64,000 nt of DNA from Adiantum capillus-veneris (GCA_014529385.2 CM043968.1:130321018-130385017), one strand, 5' to 3'; counted from the stretch's first letter, positions 34,403 through 48,243 are shown. The notes: a model not told the origin generated them from the letters alone. Numbers and translations are program-made.

Positions 34403-36540
34403 GTACCTGTATGCAATTTTTGCTGAAGGCATGGGCATCTCGAGCATGAATGCAAGACAAAACGACGAGTGCAGGGAATCTCGCGAAGATCTCGGTCTTC
34501 TGCCAATCTGGCTGAAGCTTCTTTTGATCCCATGGATGAGGATGCTATGTCTCTATCACAACTTTTCACAGCCACTGCTTGTAGCTCCTCTACGGGCATC
34601 GGCACATGGTACCTTGATATTGGCACAACACACAACATGATAGGGATTTTTGAGTTGCTACATGACTATACTCCATTGTCTCATGCAATGGAAGTACGCC
34701 TTGGCGATGATGGATTATACACAGTTGAAGGACATGGGAAAATCAAGATTCAGAAGCCTTCTGGAGACATCACAATCGTTTCACGAGTCTATCACATCCC
34801 TGGACTTGTAAAAAATCTTCTCTCAGTCAATGAATTGACCGCGAATGGCACCTCCATTGAGTTCTTTCACAAGTATTGCATAATCAAAGCTGTTGTACAA
34901 CATGGCCGACACACAAGGGTCATTTTTCCACAAGAAGGCCGTCTCTATCCTCTAGGTGTCACTTGCATTGAGCCTCAGATGCAGACTAATGCTACTACTT
35001 TGGAGGATCAGAATTCAAGTACCTTGTGGTGGCATTATAGACTTGGTCACCCTCATGTTTAGGCGATGCAAACATTAAGGCGTTTTCACATGGCAGAAGG
35101 CTTCACTTCTCAGGTTTCAAAGATTGATTTATGTGAAGCATGTATCTACGGAAAGCTCTCTCGTAAGAACTTTCCCAAATCCAAGTCAAAGACTACACGA
35201 TTGTTGGAGCAGATTCACTTAGACGTTTGCGGACCTATGCAGCAGGCCTTTCTCACGGGAAACCTCGACTATCTTACATTCATTGATGATTACTCAAAAT
35301 ACACACACATCTATTTTCTTAAACATAAATTTGAGGTCTTCAATCATTTTTAGCATTTTGTCCATTTTGTTGAGAGGCAGACACAGATGCAAGTGAAGAC
35401 TATCAGATCAGATAATGGTGGCGAGTATATTTCAAATCAATTTAAAGACTATTGTTTGCAAAAGGGCATACAACATCAACTGAAAATTCCATACACACCG
35501 CAACAAAATTCAGTGGGCAGAGCGAAAGAATCGAACTCTAAACAACACTGCTTGCTCACTTCTTCTGGTTGCTGGATTGTCTCTTGGGTACTGGGAGGAA
35601 TCTATTGCCACAACTTGCTATTTGTAGAATTGCCTACCAAGTTGTGCTCTTCCCAATGTCACTCCGTTTGAGCAGTGGTTTGGCAGTAAACCTGACCTTT
35701 CCCATCTTCGGATTTTTGGCACTCAGTGCTACTCTCTAATTCCTGCTGAAAAATGCCATAAAATCTCTCCCCGGGCTGAGCAATGTGTTTTGGTGGGCTA
35801 CCGTGAACGCTTTGGCATCAAGGGATATCGCCTATATAACACCAAAACCCGCCAATCCTTATTCAGCAGAGATGTGGCGTTCGATGAAGGAAGTCTCCTT
35901 CAACTTGGTGGTCAAAATTCTTCAGCTGATCTGCCTCCTCTGATGGTTGAACCTACACCTTCCGCCTCCTCTACTAAAGTTTCAACAACTCAGCCTATAG
36001 TTAATTCTTGGTGGATTACGGGTGGGGAAATACCCCATGCTATGCCTCATCTTAATCCTCCTCCTCATCCACCCGCTGCACCACCCCCTAATGTTGCTCC
36101 CATTCTGGATTCTACAGTGCAGACTCCAGTACGTACATGGTCGAGAACCATCTCCTCTTGGTCTCATGATTAGTCATTCTCGGCGCTTCTTCACCACAAT
36201 CCCCAATACCTTCACTCGAATACGCTATCCTGATCCTATGCCGACGCAACGTTTGCTCTCTCAAAGATCTGCTACTACTTCTCATGCTTCTACCTCTTCT
36301 GGTGGAAGATGACCTGCTTCACCTGAGTAGTTACAAGAAGATTCCTCTTCTACTCTGTCTCACTCTCAGCGCTACCGGAGTATCAATGCTATTATGCGTA
36401 ATAATAGCGGCTCACATTGCACTTCAGCTGAGCCCCTCTAATTCCTTCGATCTACTTGAATCAGTTGTTCACACTGAAGGTATTGTTCCCTGTTCCTATT
36501 CAAATGGCACAAGGAATACAATGCAGAGAAAGATGCTCTC
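34403..36540 (+). pseudogene. Copia zinc knuckle, protease and integrase, decayed
   Basis: Continues the gag of 31930-32799. It contains a CX2CX4HX4C knuckle with one stop inside, a protease with the active site changed to LDIGTTHN (usual DSGAT), NLLSVNEL, the integrase zinc motif (WWHYRLGHPHV then CEACIYG), and core residues in IHLDVCGPM and RSDNGGEY. The glutamate-bearing QQNSVG/ERKNRTL is split by a frameshift near 35518. The C-terminal part has FGTQCYSLIPAEK and VLVGYRE. The frames stop before RT: sequence to about 36540 is a degraded spacer, and RT and RNase H are absent. Confidence 0.82.
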
Positions 36541-36606
36541 TTGTATTTCCTAGTATGGGTAGAATTCTCAAATCTGCTACTGCACTTTTACAATCGATAA
36601 TCTCAA

Positions 36607-36840
36607 TTGGAAGATCAGGTTAACAAGGTAGACAAAGCTACCGCCATTGATCTGAACAAAGACTCCGAAAACAATGAGCACAACAAGGAGAACGTTGTCC
36701 TTAGCCAGGTAGGGAACCCCGATGTAGGCCCTTCACCTATGGAGGTTCACAAAGATAATAAGAGGAGTCACAACTCAGTAGCTCAGCCCTCACCAATGGC
36801 TCAGAATAAAAACCTCAAAGACCGAAGAAGTAATATATGA
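36607..36840 (+). CDS. LINE upstream reading frame (ORF1 remnant)
   Basis: A 77-codon polar, asparagine/lysine/glutamate-rich frame without a visible RNA-recognition or zinc-knuckle domain. Its stop TGA (36838-36840) overlaps the ATG of the endonuclease frame (36837-36839) as ATGA, a layout that would permit termination-reinitiation. It may be only the tail of ORF1. Confidence 0.45.
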   Translation: MEDQVNKVDKATAIDLNKDSENNEHNKENVVLSQVGNPDVGPSPMEVHKDNKRSHNSVAQPSPMAQNKNLKDRRSNI

Positions 36841-39800
36841 AGGTGCTCTCTTGGAATATAAATAGGTTGTTAGACCCTAATAAAGCCAAGAAGATCAAAG
36901 CATGGATTAGCAACTATCTACTAGACGTCATAGGTTTACAAGAAATAAAAACCGTTGGGTTGGAGCTCAGTCAAAGACTTCAATCAATATCCAAGGAACA
37001 TCAGTGGTATCACTCAACTCACTCTAGAGGATCGGGAGGGACTTCCATGGAGCTCCCCCTCATGAGCTGGAAGATTAATCATCAACTGTCATCAGTAGGA
37101 GAGTATAGGGTAGCACTAGCCGTCGAATCCCCAATCAACTGCTTGATGGTGTCCATATATATGCGGGAGGGTCTGTCAAAGACTGAACCCGACTGTGGAG
37201 TTAGCCTGCTCATCTCAAGGGCCAGATCATCCTATTTGGGGACTTCAACATGGTCGAGTCCATGGAAGATCGATACCAAATGAAGGGGAAAATATTTTCA
37301 AGTAGTGAACAACAAGGATGGGGGAAACTTAAGGAGCAATTAGATCTCTGGGATGTAGGCTCTCCCAAAGAATTCAGCTGGCAAAACTATTCACAAGGAA
37401 TGCTTGCCAGAAAGACACAACTGGATAGGTGCTATGTAAGCATGCCACTGGCCAGGCAGTTCAATAGGGTAAAAGCAACATCAAGACTTACTTGTTGTGC
37501 ATCAGATCACTACCCATTGATCATCACTTTGGATGATAAATGTAACAAAATCCGCAATCATTGGTTTCACACCGCCTCCTCACTCTTTCAGGTAGGGGAA
37601 GTACAGGATAACATCCAAGCAATATGAGTTCAAGAATTCTCAAAGGGCATCACACCAACCAAAGCTTGGAATTTGGCTATAGCCAACACTCAGCATTCTC
37701 TGGTTATCTTTAGGAAAAGGGTAACTGAGATAAGAAGGAAAAGGAAAGACTCCATCTACAACGAGCTAATAGAAATAGAATCATCCAGCTCAGAGGATGC
37801 AGATACCCAGACTAAAATATCCACTCTTAGGCATCAACTTAAGATAGAGGAGGACATTACTCTTCACCATACAATAGTGTTTTTTCGAGAATGGTGGGCA
37901 CGAAAGGTTGACAAACCATCCAAGGTAATGTTCAGGAATCTTAGGAAGAAACATAAGTGAGAATTGGTTCCTTTGCTGTTAGGCCCTAAAGGAAAATCCA
38001 CTTCTGAAGAGGCTAATTTAGAGCTAGCCAGGGAGCACTTCGCCCAGCTATTCAGCCCCCCCGAAAGACAAAATGAGGCTGTTACTCTTGCAAGGGCAAT
38101 CATAGGGCAGTGCAGGAAGAGAGTGGCCCACCTCACTTGAGTGCATAAATCGATTTGGAGCTCTTGGTAGGGGAAATGAAAAGGGCCATCGATGCTCTTA
38201 AACCAAAGAAGACCCCGGGTATTGATGGCCTCCCAGACGAGTTTGATCAAACATTCAAAGATGTACTTGCACCAAGTCTACTCAGAGAATGGCAAGAATT
38301 AGTTAAACATGGGGCCCTCCCAATACAATTGAACACATGTATCATTAAACTACTACACAAAAAGGGCCCTAAGGAGATTCTCTCCAACTGGAGACCCTTA
38401 ACAATGTTAAACTTGGCCTACAAAATCTTTGCTAAGGCCATAGCTCTCAAGATTTCCCCAGTTCTCTCCGAATGGTTGTGCTTTGAACAAAAGGGTTTCA
38501 TCAAAGGTCGGAGGATAATGGAAGCAATCATAACCATGTGGGAAGGGATAGAGCATGTGGAGGATTCTAATCAAATTCATCAAAGGTCAGAGGATAATGG
38601 AAGTAGTCATAGCCATGTGGGAAGGGATAGAGCATGCGGAGGATTCTAATCAAGACTTCATCTTTGTCAAGGTTGACTTTGACAAATCCTATGACATACT
38701 AGAATGGTCATTCATTCTAGAGTGTTTGGTCATGATGGGGTTTGGCCCTAGGATAGTAAGGTATGTTCAAACTCTTCTGGGAAATGCCCAAGCCAGGGTA
38801 GCATTAAACAACACTTTGTCAAATTCATTCTCACTCAACAGATCAGTTAGATAGTGATTCCCTATAAGATTCCCTATAGCACCTCTTCTCTTTGCCACTT
38901 CAGTTGATTCTCTAAACTGGTTTGTGAAAGATAAGATTCAAGAAGGCAACCTCCGAGGTATCACTCTGCCAGATGGGAGGCATGCGCAGCAATGTCTCTC
39001 CCAATTTGCTGATGACATGAATGGGCTTCTACAGAATAATGACAATTCCTTGAAAGCCTTTTGGGAGTGCCTCAATGTGTTCTGTACAGCATCCGACTCT
39101 CGGATCAATCATTCTAAAACAGGCATCAGACCATCCCGTTCCCCTTTGCCAAGTTGGGTGGCTGAGTAGGGGTGCTCCATTATCCAGGATGGAACTATTC
39201 TTAGATTATACCTTTTGGCTTCAGAGTCACTATGGCACAAAGGTGGCAATGGGTTATGGACAAATTCTACTCTAAACTTAATAGATGGATTGAGTTTCAA
39301 GCTACTTTGGCCAGAAGGACTATTGTCATCAAGCACTACATTTCATGCTATGTACTCTTCTTCCTCTCGTGCTGGAGGTCCCCAGATTCCCATCTAAAAG
39401 ACATAACTAGGATCTACACGAACTTTCTTTGGTCAGGATACCCTCTTAAGAAAGGATTGGCTAAAGTTAAATGGGAAGTTTGCTGTCTTCCTAAAGAGCA
39501 AGGGGGCCTGGATCCCACCAACCTAAATCACTGGGCCGACAAGATGGCAATAAAGCTCATTCTCAGAGCCCTAGAACAACCTCAGGAAGAATGAGCCTCA
39601 CTTCTATTTCGGAACCTAAATAGGCTTCAAATCCGAGGAGTACAGTGGTTCAAAAATTTACTATTTTCTTTGGGCCCTTTGATGTGGTAGCAAACGGCTC
39701 ATACCTACTCAAGTCACTTTGAAATGCCTAGGATAGATACAGAAAGCTACTGAGAATAAATTGGGAGTCAAAACATAGATTTCATCTTAGAGTATCAGAG

Positions 39801-40245
39801 TCTATGTGGTGGTCTTTCCCCCCAGTTCCTCCTCTCAATCAGAGGCAACTTAGGATAGTCAAAAGGATCCACAAAAAGGGTATCATCACTTGGAGGGATC
39901 TGTGGCACAGAACAGAACATAGGTGGATGTGCAACATGGAATTACTATGAAAATTCCATCTTCAACCTTGGGAGTTGACCCTTAGCAATACACATACATC
40001 CATGTTCCCTGAAGAGATGGAGTGGACACTCTCCAATTAGCGGGACCCTTCACCCAAGGCACTATACTAGTCAAGAGCTGGTGCTCTTCCTAATGCCCCA
40101 AACCTATTCCCAACTCTGCAAGAACCTTTACACGTTACTCTCAACAGAAAATGGCGTGTCTCTATGGATAGAAGACAATGGAACTTTAAGTTCCAAACAC
40201 TTTGGCACTCAGATACCCCTACCAAACACTCTGTTTTGCTATGGT
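36837..40245 (+). pseudogene. L1-type LINE ORF2: endonuclease, reverse transcriptase, C-terminal zinc region
   Basis: The AP-type endonuclease starts at the ATG (KVLSWNINR, then IGLQEIK) and ends near 37520 with CASDHYPL. A coiled linker follows. RT runs from about 38155 (LKPKKTPGIDGLPDEF) through GPKEILSNWRPLTMLN and KGFIKGRR, with KVDFDKSYD and the active site FADDMNGLL near 39010. Breaks include a 79 bp tandem duplication (38499-38577 and 38578-38656), which shifts the frame, a 13-15 bp duplication near 38855-38880, and several stops. The C-terminal part (LWSGYPLKKGLAKVKWEVCC) continues to 40245, where a gypsy LTR cuts it. Confidence 0.85.
38499..38656 (+). repeat. 79 bp tandem duplication inside the LINE reverse transcriptase
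   Basis: Two units beginning CATCAAAGGTC and ending GGATTCTAATCAA plus three bases, differing at about six sites. The unit length is not a multiple of three. Confidence 0.9.
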
Positions 40246-40817
40246 TGTGCATGTATATCACGTGTCAATGCAAGGAACTTGCCAATACACTGTGTGCGAG
40301 CCGCAAATGGCTCCAAGCACACAACAAGCCTAAACCAGTAAGCTCAAAGATGGCGATGGTGTGTCACTCACCACTCTATGCTTGCTGTCGTGGAGGATTC
40401 CTCGCCGCGAAGAAGAGGGAGACGTCGCTACGCCGTGCTCAACCACCTCACCACCGTCGTGCCTCCGCAATTCTCGATCGCACACACACACTCTCTCTCT
40501 CTCTCACGCATACACACACAGACACAAGGAGATGAAGAAGAAGAAGATGGAGATGGAGCAAGAGCACTCTTCAATTGCACAAATGAGAGAATGAGTGAAT
40601 TTTAGGTTTAGTTGACTTTTATATGAGCTCGCCCCATTCACACTTGGGAACCCATGCTTAGCCAACTAATCCCTTGAATGTTCTATTTAGAGTGTGCCTC
40701 TCAACGGCCATCACTCTTACCCTTTTCCTATTGGACCGACAAGCCCGGTACCTGACTCTACCAAATAAATAATACAGTGTCCGTCGTAGGTGATAGGAAT
40801 GTGCGTGAGGGTTAACA
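40246..40817 (-). repeat. 3' LTR of a minus-strand gypsy element (572 bp)
   Basis: Homologous to 13366-13949; plus-strand ends TGTGCATG and GGGTTAACA. On the minus strand AGGAAGGGGGGCA (40818-40831) precedes it, so it is a 3' LTR. It truncates the LINE on its left. The two LTR copies cannot be the ends of one simple element because both are minus-oriented and the 5' type lies at lower coordinates. Confidence 0.75.
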
Positions 40818-40945
40818 TGCCCCCCTTCCTGATGTAGACTCCGTCCTCGGAAGCTATTGAGTTGAAGCTCGTTCATTGAGGTGGAAGAGCATTTGAGATG
40901 AATGTCCTTAGCCTTCTTCACTGCAAAATCAAACAACATTGGCAC
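40818..40945 (-). pseudogene. Gypsy Pol C-terminal tail and polypurine tract
   Basis: Minus-strand frame ends with MNELQLNSFRGRSLHQEGG directly over the polypurine tract, as in Athila/Tat elements where the coding region ends in a -EGG motif next to the tract. The rest of pol is not found to the right. Confidence 0.55.
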
Positions 40946-42410
40946 TATAATTGCATTCTCATATACAATTAAAAAGCATATGCAGTTTTAGGCAGACAAG
41001 TTGATTAGTAGCAGAATTCTAAACCATTTGTCAGCAATAAACATTAAATTGCAATTTAATCAAACGCATAAACAAGTGTAAAGGTAAAAAATTAAATAAA
41101 TATGGGGTTGCTAATTTAACGGTCGAAAGGCACTAAAGATCAACTATTAATACCATGGGTAAGCTTCTTAATTAAGTTGTTTAAGTTGTTTAATCGCGAG
41201 AGCCAAGTATTTCATGTTCGAGGGCTGACTAGAGGCTATACCTAGAAGACCTCCTTGTGAGTCTTACCACGCACCGAGCGAGTTTTTCCGAGCAAAGACA
41301 AACCCGAGCAAGTGTTTATACACAATATAGTAAATTTTATCATCAACAAAATATATATTTTTGTTATATATTGATGCACTACAAAAAAAAGAGTTGTCAA
41401 TGAATAGACTACCTCCTAGATTCCAAAAGATCAAAGTTTACTTTTAAAAAAAGTAGCATAATATTTGAGAATATTATGTTCTGGCTCAATCTCTATTTAT
41501 CTTATTGTAATCTCCTCTGCTTCTACTCTTCTTTGGCTTGGATTTTTCTCCCTTGGACTTCACATGTTTGAGCATGAAGTAAGATTGATAGACTAATAAG
41601 AGCTTTAGACCTTATTCTATGTTTCTTTTTGTAAGGTAAGTGCTCCCTTGTCTAGTACTTTGGTTCTTGATTGTCATTTATACTTGAGAGTACGTGCATC
41701 CTTCCTCATCTTAGCCACATCAATTTGATAGCAATTTATTGCACCTCATTAGTTCATTTATACAGCAATCGTCACTTCCATGTCGTCATGCCTTGCCCAT
41801 ACTACAACGTTGTGATCTTCATACAAGGGCACCCTTTTTACACGACACATGTCCGACAAACACCATTGCATATGAAATTATTTTTGTTACAATAAAATGA
41901 TTTTCTTTTATTGACCAATATATGGATTTTTTAATCAATTTACAAAAACAACAATCAAAATTAATAAAGTTCTATGCCTAAAATTTTCTAGAAAGACATC
42001 ATCATAATTGAATTAAGTTAGTTTGAAACAAAAAAAATATTGAGGATCTTTTTACCATACAATATGACAACTTCAAGCTTCAATCGAAAAACTTCTTTCA
42101 TAAAGATTGAAGATGCTGCTCCTTTCCATTTTGAATCATTGTTTGAAAAAATATGGCAGATGTCAGGAAGGTCATAAAATCCACCACACAATAAGCACAT
42201 CATCGTCATAATATGCTTTACATCTTTGGTCATGTGAAATATTCATGCGGCCACCAATTTTAAGAGGCAAATTCGGCTCCAATCTATAAAGTCAAAGCCA
42301 GTCATACCCTAAAAGGTGGTACTAGAGCCTTCTTTAAATTTGGAACGATAGTTTCAACAAGAGGGAAGGTCGCTGCAGTGACTTTGCATACTAATTTGTT
42401 TGCAACAAAC
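40946..42410. other. Non-coding stretch
   Basis: No gene is supported. The sequence is AT-rich and contains CACTACAAAAAAAAG at 41373, which resembles a CACTA terminus but has no convincing partner. Confidence 0.45.
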
Positions 42411-42491
42411 TCATTCTATTTTGAGCTTGTGTCTGCTCAAGATAAGGTGGTATCCATCCGAAAGAACAATGCTAAGTGAAAAAAGATTCTT

Positions 42492-42519
<28 letters not shown>

Positions 42520-42526
<7 letters not shown>

Positions 42527-43119
42527 GAGAAACAATATCACTATCATTGGCAAAAACTTCATTAGTATGATCAACACACTTTTGGAGGCACATTTGCTTA
42601 GTGAGTTTGTCCTACTGAATAACATCTTTAACAAGCCAATCCAAGGCATCATATGAGATAGCATAGAGCAAAGGAGAAAGTAGGCACCCTTGTCTTGTGG
42701 ATTTATGCAATGGAATAACATCTGTAAGAGTACCATTAACCGAAATTCTAGCTGACGCATTCCCAAAAAGAATGTGAAAAAGAATCTGCCCAAACCCATA
42801 TCATATAGAGTTTGAAGTATGAACTCCCATTCAATTCTATCATAGGCCTTATTATACGCTCTGTGTGGCCGATTGTTTGTAAGAAGATATTTTAGAAGAG
42901 AGTTTTTTGTAATTTTGTAGTGCAGTGATGGAATGCAATTGTGAGGAATGATGTACATGCAAAGGAGAATTTTAGGGCTTGTATCACTGTCTTGATGCAA
43001 GTGCCTTGATTATTAATTAACCATGCTAAAATTCTGGTTTGATGGGGCTGTCTGCTTTGTCTAAGCCAATTTTCACCAGGAAGACTTAAACTACTGCGTT
43101 GGGGGAAAAACATGCCCAT
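42520..43119 (-). pseudogene. LINE reverse transcriptase fragment, minus strand
   Basis: NKAYDRIEWEFILQTLYDMG near 42840 is the RT palm motif preceding the active site. In another frame TRQGCLLSPLLYAISYDALD (about 42640-42700) is the following RT block. Several frameshifts; no endonuclease is seen. A (TC)n tract lies at its 3' side (42496-42522). Confidence 0.7.
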
Positions 43120-43346
43120 TCTACCTGTTGACTGGTGTTGTAGGTCGAGCCATTATTTGATAGTTTATAGTTTAGCTTCTTTTTTATGTGCCATATCCGT
43201 ACGACAGGCTAGTCATCATCATTGATGGAGTCATGCTTGAATGATTGGAAGATCTAGACCAATTAAAATTGTAAGTGGGAGGTATGAATACTGAAATAGT
43301 TATGACTTGAAAAGTAATGGTGTTCAAAGGATCCTCTATCCTCTTG

Positions 43347-43425
<79 letters not shown>

Positions 43426-43951
43426 CTTGCAAGGAAGTGTTCACCAAAACCTTTTGTAGGAATCAATGGAAAAAAGAACATTGAATATATTAACAAAAAA
43501 AAAGGAATTTTATCGAGTTTTATGCTAAAATACTCATCATATCTAATAAGCAATGAACTATTCTGCTCTTTGAATGTTGTAGTGCTAGTACTACTACTTG
43601 TAGTCAGCTGAAATATTGGCAACTGTAGGAGTCCTATCATAGTAGTGCAAGCTGCTGCTCATGTATCCTGTTTCTTCCCAATATCAGATGGCCAATTAGC
43701 TGTTACTTGCTAATTGCACCCTCATGATTTACTACTTGACTTCCATTGTCCAATGCTCGAGTGTATCATGCAGCCTTGCGCTACAGTATGGGGTATTGTA
43801 CGTCCAAGTGCCAGCTTTGATCGCTCAACCCCAGCCAGTCCCAATCCATCTTCTTGCCATCGATTGCAATCCTTCGTCTTGCCATCGATCGGGATCTTTC
43901 CCTTCGTCTAATGTATGCCTACTCTTGTGTTTTGCATGAGTTGATGAATAG
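43120..43951. other. Non-coding stretch with a (GA)n tract
   Basis: (GA)n of about 36 units at 43351-43423. No gene recognised. 43840-43900 contains two copies of a CATCGAT-containing phrase (TTGCCATCGATTGCAATCC and TTGCCATCGATCGGGATC). Confidence 0.5.
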
Positions 43952-44270
43952 ATGAGCAAGAAAGTGCCCAAGACTGAACTCAAAACCACTCCCGAGCTCG
44001 ACCCCAAGCCCCAGCCCAAAGGTGGCGCTCAGATCCTCAATAGGGTCTCCTCGAGCCTGGCTCCCATCTTGAAAACCTCGAAGACCACAAGGCATGATGC
44101 CCTCAAGCGAGTATGGGACTACATCAAGGCTCACAAGCTCCAGAGTAGTACTGAGAAATTGCATATCTTATGTGATCCTCCCCTTAAGAAGGCATTTGGA
44201 TGAGACAATGTTAGTGCTCAAGTACTTGAGTCCCCACTTGTCAGCACATTTTTCTGTTGATGCTATCAGG
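43952..44270 (+). pseudogene. SWIB/MDM2-domain protein, gene or processed copy with a break
   Basis: From ATG 43952 an 83-codon frame reads a lysine/proline-rich start, then the SWIB domain: RHDALKRVWDYIKAHKLQ, LHILCDPPLKKAFG. A TGA at 44201-44203 interrupts it; the expected continuation (DNVSA..., SPHLSAHF) is readable just after in shifted frames to about 44262. SWIB proteins act in chromatin remodelling or in plant organelle nucleoids. Absence of introns in a domain-only copy suggests a retrocopy, but an exon of a larger gene is possible. Confidence 0.65.
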
Positions 44271-44882
44271 CTGTTGGCGATGCAGACAACAGAGGCCAAA
44301 AAACTGAAACGAGTAAACGTCAAAGTGGACATCAAGGCAGAAAAGCTTATGATGGTTATAATTCCTCAAGTAATTAAGCCAACGACTTCATGAGTGCAGC
44401 TAGTTGCTTGCACTTTTAGCAGAGTGTGTGAGGGGATTAGTGGGCAGACAACTCAATGTCGAGGGAAAGGCATATTTGGGAAATATTGCAATTTGCCACT
44501 AGTGCAAGTCATGGTCTGATGAGCCTTTGGAATCACTCACACTCCTCGTCCAGCTTTGTTGATAACCTATTTGAAAATTTGATGAGGCAAGCATTTCGAA
44601 ACGATCTGCAGACAAACATGGAATGCTCACTTCTCCTCTCTCTCTCTCTCTCTTAGTAAAAAAGTATTTGAAAATTTGATGAGGCAAGAATGAACCAGTG
44701 TTCACTAAAAACTTTTTTAAGAACCAATGGAAAAAAGGAAAGCTTTGAAAATATACCGGTTTTTAGAGAAATTTAGCCGGTTTCCTTCAAGGCAACCCTC
44801 AAAACTAGCCGGGAATTTTCGTGTTTGTCCTTAAAAAATACACTACAGACCGGTTTTCTATGAACACTAGAATGAACAATCT

Positions 44883-44883
<1 letters not shown>

Positions 44884-44929
<46 letters not shown>

Positions 44930-44979
44930 ACAAAAAAACCCTCTGAAAGAGCGCGCGCTCTTTCAGAGGGTTTTTTTGT

Positions 44980-45025
<46 letters not shown>
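44884..45025. repeat. Perfect 142 bp palindrome: (TC)n - unique core - (GA)n
   Basis: The axis lies between 44954 and 44955 (AAAGAGCGC|GCGCTCTTT). Each arm has 28 unique bases (AATACAAAAAAACCCTCTGA... on the left) followed outward by TC units on the left and GA units on the right. Both A7/T7 runs match exactly. The GA side continues to 45062, so the total hairpin is limited only by the shorter TC tract. Confidence 0.95.
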
Positions 45026-45064
<39 letters not shown>

Positions 45065-45070
45065 GCTCAC

Positions 45071-45263
<193 letters not shown>

Positions 45264-45396
45264 CGCTACACGTAGATGGGCGAGCTGAAGGCAATAGGGG
45301 AGGGCGTGGTGCCGGTGCTGCAGCAGCAGGCAACAGGCAACAGTAGTAGCGAAGGCGGTAGTAGCTGTGGGGGCAGAAGAGAGGGAGGCCTTGAGA

Positions 45397-45588
45397 ATGG
45401 AAGAGGAGGAGGCATGGTGGCGAGTGAGGAAAGGGGATACTCTCTGGAGTCTGAGTAGGAAGCACCTTGGAGACTCAGCTCTTTGGCCCTTTCTTCGCCA
45501 TGAGCTGGGTTGTCGAGACCCCATTCGCCAGCTTCTTCCTGGCTCTCACCTCAGCCATGCTTGTGTTGTACGAGCCCACTGTCGCTAA
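45397..45588 (+). CDS. Short reading frame with a LysM-like motif
   Basis: The 63-codon frame from ATG 45397 contains WWRVRKGDTLWSLSRKHLG, which matches the N-terminal half of the LysM fold (VxxGDTLWSIA). LysM modules bind N-acetylglucosamine polymers. There is no signal peptide, and the second half of the module is not clearly conserved. It follows the GA tract by about 130 bases. It may be a real small gene, one exon, or a fragment. Confidence 0.35.
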   Translation: MEEEEAWWRVRKGDTLWSLSRKHLGDSALWPFLRHELGCRDPIRQLLPGSHLSHACVVRAHCR

Positions 45589-47219
<1,631 letters not shown>

Positions 47220-47340
47220 ATAAATTTTGAAAGTTTCTACATTAAATTTATTTACATTCTGTAGGTTTTCTCACCTCCATATTTTAGAGGTAAAACTTAA
47301 AATTTGTAGGTGGAATTACACTAAACGTAGGTTTTTCCCG
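47220..47340 (+). repeat. Dispersed repeat, copy 1
   Basis: Ends with TTGTAGGTGGAATTACACTA and TAGGTTT, preceded by AT-rich sequence with GTAGGTTTTCTC. Two other copies lie at 48860-48990 (inverted) and 49490-49625 (direct). Confidence 0.7.
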
Positions 47341-47999
47341 TGCATTGGACCTCAATATCGGAGCAATCTTCGGGAAAAATAATCTATAGATCCTTTTTTA
47401 TTAGTTTTACAAATGGTTATTCTCTTACATTTTTATACTATTTTTCTCAAAAAATAAGGAGTGTTTTTCTTTTACTCTTAACCTCAACTACCATTTGTGA
47501 ATTTCAAAGCAGCACGAGTGTGAGCGGCATGTTATGATGTTAAAATTTTAGGATATCACAATTTCTTTTATTACCTTAAAAACTTGCTTATTAAGAATCT
47601 TTGAGTGTTATAGCCTTTTCATTTTTTTGAAGCCATTAGGAATACCTTTTAATAATGTAGACCCATTTTGCAAAATGCCCAGGAAAAGCAGAGTTTTGAT
47701 TCCGAACTAAAGTAGCGCACGGCTCGTCAAGCTGCACATGAGAAACCATGCTTTTGTGCATGGTTAATGAAGAGAAGGCGCTGACATCAAAGAGAGTGCA
47801 GACAAAGTCGTGACTGAGTGAATATATATATGCCACTCTAAGGGAACGACTGCACGCTTTGAAGAGGAGAGAGAGGCTAGGGTGGCAGAAGCTGCTAAAA
47901 TTGTGAGGCTTTGTGTGTGTGTGTGTGTGTGTGTGAGGGAGAGACAGAGAGAAGAGATAGCAAGACCCACGGCACTAAGTGACACAGGGGGCGGGTAAG

Positions 48000-48140
48000 G
48001 GGATCGACGGCAAAGCAGTCTGGCGGGCATCTTGAGGTAGGCAGGCCTACCCAAAAAATGGGGGCGTGGTTGAGGAGCTTGGATTGGAACCCACAACCTC
48101 ATGCTCCAATGATTTTTGAAGCATGGGCTAACACACACAC
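48000..48140 (-). mobile_element. Possible tRNA-derived SINE, minus strand
   Basis: On the minus strand TGTTAGCCCATGC (about 48121-48133) could be an A box and TGGGTTCCAATCC (48082-48094) a B box. The body beyond is undefined. Confidence 0.3.
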
Positions 48141-48242
48141 CCGAGAAGAAGAGAGTATTAACATCGTAGGAAACTATCCCAAGAGACCTTAAAGATCTAG
48201 TCGATGAGGAGAGTTGAACTCAAGGCTTGTTATTTAAGAGAG

Positions 48243-48243
<1 letters not shown>

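Noticed and set aside
41373-42922. CACTACAAAA at 41373 and TTTTGTAGTG ending at 42922 as a CACTA element
   Set aside because: Only 10 bp match, the flanking three bases differ (ATG versus CAG), and the right end falls inside a LINE fragment. Probably chance.
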